A DNA stretch of 64,000 nucleotides from Protonemura montana (lineage: Eukaryota > Arthropoda > Insecta > Plecoptera > Nemouridae): positions 11,784,418-11,848,417 of the forward strand of contig OX387605.1 of the NCBI GenBank assembly GCA_947568835.1, read 5' to 3'. Of the stretch, positions 1-11,700 are shown piece after piece; positions within the stretch are counted from its first letter, which is position 1; every line of letters begins with the position of its first letter. Both the position numbers and the translations under genes were made by a program. The notes under the pieces are model-generated. The model was not told where the DNA came from. It saw only the letters and a list, made by a program, of their open reading frames with translations, and did no database searches.

Positions 1-1403
1 CGGATCTAAGCACGCTTATTTTATGCAATATATTTGTTACAACACGCTTTAATGGTATTTATACGTAAAATCATTTTTAAATTGTATGAGTATTATCTAT
101 TCTTTGTAACAGAATTATTTATTAGTAAATCATATACTGGAGATAGAGTTCATATGCTTTTAAAATATTTACATCCCGAGTTCTACTTAATGTAATTTCA
201 ACCGTTCAGTGAAGAAATAATGCGCCAAGTATTTTCCAAGCATTAATTTCCTACTTTGCAGAGGCGGTGGCAAATATGTAAAGCTTTCTGTCTGACAGCA
301 TAGTTTGCCCAGCATGAAAAACATTGACACGTGTGTCTTTGAGACTTAGTAAAAAAAGTAAACTATTTTATGTTGGTTTTCAAATTTCGGGGCCCATTTT
401 GGTCACAGTATAAATACAATATTTTATTCTTGCAATTCATTGCCAGAGCCCAGATAAATTAATTGTTATTGTTATTATTGTTGTTGTTTATTATTAATCC
501 ATAAGTGTTTTATTGATTGTTTATTTTATATGTACAGGCACCAACGATGTCCGGGTAATTTTTTACTAGCACTTGAATTATACATAATTTCTTTGTGTTG
601 GGAAATTTTGACAGTCCTGACATGACGAGAACGCAAATATTTCAGTCTCATACGCGTTCTGAGACAGCTAAAAGATAGCCACATCAAACTCAATTTGCAG
701 TGATTTGCAGTTCACATCAAAGTGACCCACTGATCAGTGAAGTGACCACAGATTGAAAAAGAATTATATATTTAAGATCCAAGGGACCGCATACTCTACT
801 TTATATGAGAGGAAATGAAACAAGACATCTTATTCTTGCGCCAAATTTGATTGAGGATAAGTAAAAACTGAAACTGGGATTATGAGTAATTTACGCCCGC
901 ATTGTAATAGTATAGTCGTATCTATACTTACCGCATTTTCTGGTAGAGCACTTCAGGTAAATTTACATTGTTGTTAGAAGTTTCTTTGGTATCGCTGCGT
1001 ACCGGAAAGCTTGAACGAGTGAACACAAAAAAGCTGCTGATTTTAAGAAGGATATTCACTTTCTTGTTATAGTCACATTTAATATGCCTTTTTTGGGCCC
1101 CGCGGTGGCTGCCGTCAGCTACCGTAGCCCAGTGAACAGTGACTACTAAACCACTAACTGGATTGTGTAAAAGCAATTTTTCCAACGGTTGCGAAGAATA
1201 AGTTGCCCGCGAAAATATCGCAAATTCGATCATTTGCGCCGTCAAAGAGTATGACAGCAGCGTTGAGTGCGGTAGTAGCAACGCAGGGACTTTGTCACCA
1301 TTACCAGTAGTAGGCTAGTCCCACAGTCTCAATGGGGTAGTGAGAGTGCCTGAAATACAACTATGAACTTTAAGATTATTTTGGCAAACAATTTTACGTG
1401 GGT

Positions 1404-1450
1404 CGTCGGCACGGGCTCGTCGGTCGGCACGGGCTCGTCGGTTGGCACGA
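1404..1450. repeat. GC-rich 18-bp tandem repeat, under three units
   Basis: A unit of about 18 bp built on GGCACGGGCTCGTCGGT is repeated not quite three times. It lies directly before the C-tract and transposon-like end that follow, so it is probably part of that repeat. Confidence 0.6.
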
Positions 1451-1486
1451 GTACGGCCTGCGACCACGGTTTTTTAATTCTGACGG

Positions 1487-1594
1487 GCCCCTCCAACCTT
1501 TGCTCGTGAGCCCCCCCCCCCCCCCCCCCATCAGGGAAAAACCTCTGGGCCCGGGGGCGATCGCCCCACCTGCCCGCCAGTAGTTACGCCACTG
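1487..1594 (-). mobile_element. Possible DNA-transposon terminus, fragment
   Basis: Read on the minus strand, the segment begins CAGTGGCGTAACTACTGG at 1594 and runs into a G/C-run-rich body. CAGTGGCGTA-type ends are common at termini of cut-and-paste DNA elements. No matching opposite terminus or transposase is visible, so this is at most a fragment and the superfamily is unassigned. Confidence 0.35.
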
Positions 1595-2727
1595 ACTGTA
1601 TAACTATGCTGGTAAAATCAACCGCCGATTATCATCTTGGTCGTTGGGAAATTTGGCTAATTTATTATTTACGGAGAATTGATAACTAATGCTAGTTTTG
1701 ATTGACCATTATTCACTCGATGCAGAATAGATACTAGAAGAAGACCCTCGAAAGCCCCAAAGGTCGAAACATTTGCAAATCTGGCGACGGATGAAAGCTC
1801 TTCGTGGTTTATTGGGCTAAGACTGGAATACATTTACCAACTACTGGATTTGGTAGATCAAACATGTAAGAGAAAAAAAAAGAGAAATTTAGCGGAGAAG
1901 ATCAGCCATGCTTTATGGTGGTATAGGAAATTACGAGGCCATTGAAATGATGAGGTTTGAAGTTGAGGTGATTGATTCATGATTGATCATTCGCGTGTTA
2001 AAATGCAATCTCGTACTGGTAGGTAGAAAACAAGATTTAAGATAGACAGAAACAGATATATTAGTATCTTTGAACATAATATTATTGAAATTTAGGATCA
2101 AGCCTAATTGAAATCTAAACATAAATAATAATTAGTTAGGATCTTTAATCTCGTCAGGCTCACTATAGTAGTATTCGAATCGAATTAGTCTTTCTGTGCA
2201 GATTGGTGAAGGTCACCTACAAATTAGCCCTCTACCCCCCCCCCCCTCCCCCCCCCCTCTCGCAACTCCAAACTGCCAATGATACTCAGTTGATACTTTT
2301 TATGACGCAGTGCAGATCTATACTGGTGCTCGCATATCCTTCAGCGTGCGAGCTAAGCTAGTGGATACCTACTTACTAGCCAAAATAACAGCAAATAGCT
2401 GTGTTGATATTTTATATTCTGAAAAGATTTGTTTATTTCCGTCTTACTGGAATCAACTAGACTGACGAGTTCCGCCCGACCTCGTGGAGAAGACCGTGCT
2501 TTAGCTTGACGAGATAAATGTATCGCAATCTAGTCTTGGCTGGATATACCAGTTTAGTCGTTGGGTATTGCTCCGTTTGACCGGTCGTCAAAACTCCAGA
2601 GGTCAACAATTAACATTAGTAGGGTCATTTTATTAAGTCGCTACTTGGAACTGTCGAGTGAACACAAGCAAACGATTTGAGTTGAAATTTTAAGAGCTTG
2701 GAACTGTTCGGATTAGTGCTAGCAAAA

Positions 2728-2776
2728 ATGCGACTGGTAAACTTCGTGATGATGTTCTGCGTCGCGAGTCTGTGCG
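2728..2776 (+). CDS. Exon 1: signal peptide
   Basis: The exon encodes MRLVNFVMMFCVASLCG, a basic start followed by a hydrophobic core, ending in phase 1 at a GTAAGT donor. Cleavage is expected near the Cys-Gly end, putting all the following domains outside the cell. No transmembrane segment follows, so the product should be secreted. Confidence 0.8.
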
Positions 2777-5700
2777 GTAAGTTTCTAAAAACACGATTAT
2801 TTTGATTGAGGTAGGTAAACGGTTAATATTGGCCTTAAAAATTAAAAGTTACCATCTAAAATATACGGTTTAGGTACTATGCTAGGTACTTTGCCTGTCC
2901 AAATATTTTAGAATGGAACCGTGCACGAACGAAAATTATGTAAACATACATGTTGACTTGTATGACTGACTTAGTGACACCGAACTTTTTTTCCTTTCTA
3001 TAGAATTTATTTCTCTCGACCTAGTACAAATTGGCATTCCTAAAATGTTAAATTGTTTGATAATGATGGCACCACGGCACCAAATTCTCGATTTGCATTT
3101 GTATACCAACAGGAATGAGATAAAACTCAGTGGGTATAACTAATTGCTGTGTGACCAAAGTTGACGAGCATAGGGTGGCAATGGGTAGGAGTTTATCCCG
3201 ATATTTGAGGCGTGTAAAGTTAGTAATTATTGGCAATTACGAGAGTATTTTCTATTCATGTTCACGACCTGACAATCTAAGCCGTGTTGGCAACACACAT
3301 ACACCTCCCCCCCCAATTCCCAACGGTTTGGCGTGTGTGAAACACGTGTTACCGCCACCGGTTCTCGTGAGATCACCGAAGTTAAGCATCGCTGCGCTTG
3401 GTCAGGTATTGGTTGGGTGACCATCAAACACGTGGTCAGTTCTGTTTGAGAGAGAGGTTGGAGCACAGATTGGTTGGAGGAATGAGAATTAGTACAACAT
3501 CAATCGTCTTGCATCAACCTCTCGACAGCATGGATTTGTGGAGGAATCTTGTTGTCCGCGTTGTACCGTCCTTCAGAAGGGACGTTAAGCTGGTGGTCCC
3601 CATGGTGCTCTTCGACAGGTGTTAGGTACTTGCTGACACCGGGTTTCCCCTCCTCCCTTTTAGGCTAGGTTAGGTTCATCATCATCCACTCATTCACCAA
3701 CGCCATTCAACCAGTGCTGTAGGGTCCGTGCTCCTAACAGTGCATCGTCAAACCCCTCTATAGAGGGGTTTGACGACGCACTGTTGATTATAATCAATCA
3801 ATCAATCGGTACCTACCCCCACCACTTCCTCCCGGTAACTACCTGAAATAGAATAGCATCAGATAGCATCCTATTAAAATTCAGCAATGCAGCCAAATCT
3901 ATAATTTGATGAGCTTTGATTCTTAAAGCTTAAATGTAAACTAAATATTGAATAATACAAAATGCGGGAACAAAGGGTCATCGCTAGATTTGCACACTTT
4001 ATAGTCGATACCTTTTTTGAAAGCAGATATATATTTATTACATTATTTTATCATTTATCCACGTTGGGTGGGGGTGGGAGGTAGTTATTAAGCTTGTTCA
4101 CTGTCTAGGAAATACAAATTACACTGGTCGGATTTAAATTTGGTGAAAACAAAAAATATATTGTCGAGAGGGGGGCTGAAAACCCAACACATGCCGGAGA
4201 GAATAACTCGGCATTTGATTTTTTGGAGGTTTTGAGAGCCATTGGTTGATACAATGCATGTGGTTACAGGGTGTTTGCTGTTATTTGAATGGTGTACACT
4301 GTGCAGTCCTAAAAAGGACTTGTTTTCTCAACGTTTCGGCAAAGTGTGATCTGCAATTTTCAGGATGCGACTGAATCATTCGGTGGCTAAACCTTGTAAA
4401 TCTATGTAAATTGAAAGTGGATGATTGCTTCAATGATAACAGGACTGATACTCTCTCAATATACAAACCAAAAAAAAAAAATAAATAAAACCTAGTTAAC
4501 AGTATTGACCTTTTAGGAATTGTCAGGACTGCACCCTCCTCAGAGTCTGAGGGCTACGTCGATGTGCCAGGAGTTGGCAGCTACAAGCTACATCTTGTAA
4601 ACAAGCCATTCAGCGAAGGTGCTCAGATCTGCCAGTCTGAAGACGCTCATCTTGCAATAATAAACTCCAAAGAAGAGGAAGATGTGCTGGCAAATTTGCT
4701 GCGCGGAACAACCAAGGATTCAGCATACATTGGAGTGAACGACATAGCAGTCGAAGGGCAAATGGTCACTGTTCTTGGTGAGTGGTTCTCTTTCTATATC
4801 TTGAAAGATGGGTATGGGTTGGAGAAGTGGAGTGGTAACAGGTATAATTCTTTAAAATATATGAAGCCTGTTAACTGGTTAATAGGGGTTGATTTGGTTT
4901 GGTAATGCACTCAATTCAATTGGTCCTTCCTATTGAGTATTGACATGTATTTTTAATTCTTTCTTTCAGGTGAGATTTGGGCTGAGGTTGGATTTTTCAC
5001 ATGGGGTCGCGGCGAGCCCAATGATGGTGATTCTTCCGAAGATTGTGTGGTCTTAGAAAGAACCAGATTGTTAAATGACATGAGGTGTGGATACAGGCTT
5101 AGTTTCTTTTGCGAGAAGAATACAGCAATGGACTCGGAAGCTACAGGTAATATAGTATGTAGCATTCTTTAAATATTGACTGCAAATATAGTCAATCGTG
5201 CAAAACTTGCAAGAGTTATATCCGTCTTGCATCAAGAGGGAACTTTGATTATTTTTAAATGTTTCTTGCATTACACATGCTAAAGAAATTGTACATACTT
5301 CTAAGATTATGTTATTGCCTTAATTATTTTTTATATTTTTATAACCGTAATACAAAATTGTGGTAATTTCCTTATGGGCACAGCACAGTTTGCATCGTTT
5401 TTGGAAGGCTACACAACGTTGCCGGGACTTGGCAGCTACCAGATTCACATGGAACAGACTCCGTACAGCGATGCCGCGGAGCAGTGCAAGAATGAAGACG
5501 CCCATCTGGCAGTCATTGACAGCAAGCGCGAGGAGGAGGCACTGGTCAACCTGCTCAAGGGGACGTTTGATACTAATGCATACATTGGCATCAACGACCG
5601 AGCTCTTGAGGGCCACATGGTCACTGTGTTTGGTGAGTAAAAGGTTAAAACTTGGTAACAAAATGTACTGGTCTATGAAATAATAATAACAATCATTTGT

Positions 5701-8700
5701 AGTCTGAAATCACAAAGATTATAAGACATTGTGCATGGTAAACACCTTGTAAAGCTGGCCAGCTTTGCCTGACTTTTTTGGATATCTACATCCTCTTCAC
5801 ATATTGGTATTGACCTTTTCCAGAATTTCTCTTCCGATAATTTTTTGTCACCAAGACATTCCACATGATATTTCTGTTCTAAATCCTCCTCAACCAATCC
5901 AATTCTATTTTTTCTTGATCTTTTCTTTCTTTCTTCAAGTCACACTACTTTGACTAGAAATATCACCGTAAAAATCTCATGCTAAAGAAATATGCCAAAT
6001 TAATTTTTTTCCTTTGGTATGTTTCACCAGTTCCAGTTCAACTAGTTCATTCAGTGATTAGTTCTTTCAGCTGTTTTCTTGTGTTGATAGCACAGTGACT
6101 TTTAGTCTGGATGGTTTTCCACACGCAGAATGGTCCTCACCAAATTGCAAAAATCCAAGACGTGAACATTTCTAATTGCAAAATCAGTGGAGACTAGGCA
6201 GCCAGGTTACTCACTTCCACCACCCTCAAAGTCAGAGTTTGCTAGTGAGGGAAATTTTGAAAATAAAAAGCATGGAAAGTCAGTAAAAAGAGGTGTAAAG
6301 TGAAAAATAAAACATATCTTGTTGGCATTTACTCGTGTCTTCTTATTGTTGTAGGAAACTCATTAGCCGATAACCCTGTATCAAAATGGAATGAAAATGA
6401 GCCAAATGACAACCGAGGCGTGGAAGACTGCGTCACCATTGGTTCAAATGGACTGATGAATGATCAGGATTGTGGAAAACGGATCGTTTACATTTGCGAA
6501 AAGTATCCACCAAATTGCCAAAGTATGAAAGAAATTACTACGACTTTAGGAGTTGTTGAAATTAAAATTAAAATTTGATTTTTTTTAAGTACTAAGTAAA
6601 CCACTATATTATCAATAAATCTAGATATGAAGTCACAAAGACAGAAATTCTACCAAATGGAGCTCCTTCTGAAATGATCATAAAAGGCCTGTTATCTTAA
6701 TTTCAAAAGTCATCTTTCAAGCTTGGATCATAATCCATAGCTTTTGTAAACATCTTTACGTACATTTTCTTCCATGACAATTTATTCATCCTTCTTGATA
6801 ACCACCTTGCCTTACTGGCTGACTGTATCCTAGACGAGTCCAGGGGAGGCTACGTGAGCGTACCGAGTGTAGGCAGCTACATGCTTCACGAGTACAGTCT
6901 GTCGTACAGCGCGGCTGCTCGCGTTTGCGAGAGCGAACAGGCTCACCTTGCCATCATCAACTCCAAGGCCGAGGAGGATGTGCTCAACGATCTGCTGCGT
7001 GGGTCGCGCTTCTTACTCTCAGCTTATGTCGGTGTCAACGACATAATAGAAGAGGGTCGATGGGTCACCGCTCTTAGTGAGTGTGGCAAGATTTTGCTGG
7101 ATAGAGTTAGTAGCTGGCATATCAACTGCCACTTGTAAATTAGGATCAAGAATTTTCAGAACTTATCTCGTGATATTTTCCCTAATATTCCACATTGGAT
7201 TTTCCACACTTGGATTTTCCACATTTTCCATTTATTGAGAGAAAATGATGTTTGTACGAACGTCTTGACCTAAAGAAATAGCTCTCGTATCCAGCCAATT
7301 TAGCACAGTTGATCTCAGAACGAGTATTGGGGCAAAACAATTACCCATATAAAATGATTTTGCATTTAAATAATAATAATAATAATAAAAAGTTTATTTC
7401 CCAGAATGATCTTTTGTACATGATATTGAAGTATCTAGCAGTTTTAGAACCAAAATTGTCTGCCATTATTGAATAATTAACTTTAAAGTTTGTAATTCCT
7501 TTTCTAGACGAAGTGTGGTCGGATGTTGGATTCTCCAAGTGGCAAGATGGGGAACCAAACGTCTCTGACAAATCAAAAGACTGTGTAACTGTTGGACTGG
7601 ACAGGTTGATGACAGCTCAGAAATGTACCCAGCAATTCGGGTACTTTTGCGAGAAGAAACGGACAGGTACTACTTCCTCTTGAGGTGCACAACATCTGTG
7701 TGCTTTATTTCTTCTAAGTTTTTGACCACACCCAATTATGCAAAAACAGTGAATCTCTTGATGCAGGATCCCAACCTCTTTCACCAGTTTATTTTTAATG
7801 CTGATGAGAAGAGGATTGATCATGAGTGCAAAGTCATCTGTTTACCTGAGGTCAATCAGAACCAGTGATTTGTGCAATGGTCACACTCATGTCCACATAG
7901 TTTTGCTTAACTGGATGAGCTCTAAATAACAGATACTTACTCCAAATGTAAGCTTTTTAAAAACCTGATTCTTAACAGTTATGAACCTATCTTGCATTTC
8001 CCAGGCTCATCTGCTGGACCCACACAAACAAGCAACAAGGTCAGCAAACCTGGGTACGACACGTATCTCAGCGTACCTGGCGTTGGAAGTTACAAGTTTT
8101 ATCGAGAGACCAAGCAATACAGTGAAGCCGCGCATGTCTGCGAGAACGAAGGTGCTCATCTGGCTGTCATCAACTCAAAAGCAGAGGAAGATGTGTTGAC
8201 GGAACTCATCAATAAATCGGATGTGTTTTTAGCTTATGTTGGAGTAAACGATATCGCCATTGAAGGACAAATGGTCACAGTACTGGGTAGGCAAATAAAT
8301 CTATTTATTTGGACATGTCTGGGGTTTACTGATTTTTTTCGCTGACCATGTGTAAATATGATATCCAGGTCAGGTTTGGTCTAAAGTTGGGTTCACAAAA
8401 TGGCGTGACGGGGAGCCAAATGACATGGAAGGAGCGGAAGATTGTGGCGTTTTTCGCGGCGATAGATTACTTGAAGATGGCAAGTGCGGCTACGGGCACA
8501 GCTTCTTTTGCGAGAAACACTCAGCCACGGCACTATTCAACCAAGGTAACAATAATGGTCAATACATTTAAAAAAAGAATATAATAAAAAAATAAATAAA
8601 CGCTGTAAGTTTTCTTACACTGTAGAAAACCCCAAACCAAGATAGGTTTTATAGGTATTGTACCCAGAAATTGAAATTAAACTAAATATAGTTTTTAAAT

Positions 8701-11700
8701 ATGCATAAGAATGTAAGTTCCAGGAATTTAGAGCAAATGTACATGTTTTCTTTTATAAAACCAACACAGAAAGCCTCTAGGATACCTTGGCCCAAAAATT
8801 TGCCTTCTCCTGTAACTGAAGTACCAGCTATTGCTATTCAAATTACTCAATTGTTTGTAATTTTCCACTAGCTACTAACAGAGTTTGTTTTGAGCATTCA
8901 TTCAAAAATTTCCTTTATGTTTGTAAGAAAACTTCTAAACGACTTCACAGGCTTCATAGCTGCTAAACATCAACCCTTCAAAAAAAGTAAAGATAAAAAT
9001 GATATTCTGTACCAGACGCGACGTTTGCGGCGTCGTTTGTGGGGGGCTACATAACCCTGCCCGGCGTGGGCAGTTACCGGCTGCACGACGACGTCGCGCC
9101 ATTTGGCGAGGCTGCACGAATCTGCGCCAACGAAGGGGCCCATCTGGCAGTGATCAACAGCAAGGTCGAGGAGGACGCAGTCTTCAACATTTTGCTTGAC
9201 TCCTATCATGAATATGTCTACTTTGGGGTGAACGACCTTGCTGTAGAAGGGTTCATGGTCACTGCTCTTGGTAAGTAGGATTTATTTCTCTTTCCAGCTC
9301 AAGGAACTTTCTCACAGATTGTATAGTAAAAATGGATGGTGTTCACAGAGATCAAATCATAAGCTGTTTTCAAAGTTATTCTTAAACAGTATCATTATAT
9401 GGAGACAATTTCTGATATAAATTAAAAAAAAAAGGTAATTTTTCGACTAGAATTCCAGAGTTGCTGCCATTTGTGGAATAAAAATAGCAGGATAAGAAAG
9501 GTACTGTGATGTTTAACTTTCAGCTGTCAGTGAATCAGATATTCAAGCACTCCATTGCATAGTTTACTTCAGTGATTATGACGAAGAAGTGAAGACCGGA
9601 GCAGAAAATTGGCATAGCGTGATGCACTTGTCGAGAAATTTCTAGAATTTCCAAGAATTTTGAAGTTTTGGCAAGTTGCCTTTTGTCATTGTTTGAGAAG
9701 ATATTGAAGTTGGCTTTAGTTTGACTTAAGTTTGACTTCAAAGAAGTTCACTTTAGGTTTAATATTGGGCTACAAATATTTAGCCTATTCCCTAGAAGGG
9801 CAGTTTTGCAGGATGCTACTGTATGACAAAGCCCAGTCTAATAACTTAATAAGCAATTCAGGTGACCCAGTGATAAGTGCCAACTTCCAATGGACAAAGG
9901 GCGAGCCAAACGATGACTACGGGATCGAGGACTGTGTAGTCTTGTCAAGAGACAGGCTGATGAACGATCAAGAGTGCGGGATACGAGGCCCTTTCCTGTG
10001 CGAGAAGAATTCAAACTCTTCCTCTATTCAAGGTAAAGTAAGGGCTGGGCAAATAGCGTATTTAAAAAAAACTAATCAAACATCAAATACAAGAAAAAAA
10101 GCTTAACATGAATTAAAAAACAACTAAAAATAAAGAATTTAAGAAAATTTGAAAAAAGCAAACTCTAATATCAAATATGATACAGTTATCTGTTGCACAC
10201 AAATAATTTGCAAAAATTTGGATTAATTCATACAAAATTAGAATAATTGCTCAAATTTTGAATAGTTTATTATTATTATTATTTTTATTATTATTAAAAT
10301 GCATTTGTTCATTCCAGTGTATATATACATTTGTTACAACAAAGAAGAGTAGATATAGATATAATAACAGGAATGAAGCCCACATAAGACAAAGCTTGTG
10401 TGTGGGCTGCAATAGAAAATATAACATGCTAGCTTTTAAGATTGGTCCCACTGCTGGCTTTCTGGCAGGTATTTTGAATAGTATGAAATATTTTATTTTA
10501 TATTTTACCAATGGCGGTACCTCTAAGGCGGTACGGTTGCCAATTACCCAACAATAATCATTTTTTATGAAGATCAAAATGGGTCTTTCAAACAGGAATT
10601 TGAATCTAAAAAACTTAAAAACAAACATTTGATTTTGGAGTATGAATCATTTGAAAAATATTTGGATATTTGCAGAACCAGCTAGTAAACAACAATTACT
10701 ATTTCACTTTACAATTGCACTTACACTTTATACACACTTAAACAAATACTTTATATTAAATACATGATTTGATAATTTTTATAATTACATTTTGTGTGTA
10801 ATAGCTAGGTCAGGATTGGTATTGTAAATGATTGGATAATATGGACCATGAAGTTGGCGTGCCATACCTATTAGAGAAAACTGATAATTTGAAGCTTAGT
10901 TCCATGTAGACTGAACATTATAGAGATTATTAAAAACAAGGATAAGAGGTATCCCCACCTATGCATTTCAAATATAACAATATACAACTCCATTTGACAA
11001 TTTGAAATGATCGTCACTAAACATTAACATGAATTATTTGCCAGCAGCCAGTGCACGAGCTGCTGTGGCAGACGGAGGCTACGTTAGCGTACCGGGCATA
11101 GGGAGCTACATGCTGCACGAGTACAGCCTGTCGTACAGCGCTGCTGAACTTGTCTGCGCGACAGAGCAGGCACATCTTGCCGTCATCAACTCAAAGGCCG
11201 AGGAAGACGTGCTCATGAACCTGCTGCATGGGTCACGCCTCCGTTCGGCATACGTGGGCGTTAACGACATCGCCAGGGAGGGCCGAATGGTCACTGTGCT
11301 TGGTAACACTGATAACTTTATAATGATTCGAAGAAATGGTTTTCCTCTTTAGAATATAAGTATTCTCTCATGAATTGCTTTGATTATGCCAGCCATTATG
11401 AATCATAGTGAGAATGTGTGATACTGATCCAGTAGGTATGTATTTGTTTTTTGTTGTAAAATGTTGCTATATTTTCCAAAAATCTTCCAGCTTAGGGGTG
11501 TATGCAAAGTAATTAAATTTTTGCAAATCAGTGAAGTTTAAAACCGTTGTAGATTATAGTGGGTTGGGTGTTTTTTTTTCTAGTATATCTAGAAAGCCAC
11601 CAACTTCAAGGTATGCAATAATCCAAAACTATGTAAAACCTCGATCTGTTGGTCTGTGCGCCCAGGGAATCTGTGGTCTCAAGTTGGTTATTCCGCGTGG

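Larger units (their letters stand above)
1..2727. other. 5' flanking region of the modular protease gene
   Basis: No coding exon is supported here. The open frames are short, lack credible splice sites and resemble no family I recognise. The stretch is AT-rich with isolated C-tracts (about 1511-1529 and 2237-2267), a short GC-rich tandem repeat near 1.4 kb and a transposon-like end near 1.59 kb. The last few hundred bases should contain the promoter and 5' UTR of the gene starting at 2728. I see no convincing TATA box. Confidence 0.5.

Noticed and set aside
10251-10628. Minus-strand 125-codon frame as a LINE remnant
   Set aside because: AT-rich low-complexity protein with no reverse-transcriptase motif; only the adjacent ATT run resembles LINE tails.
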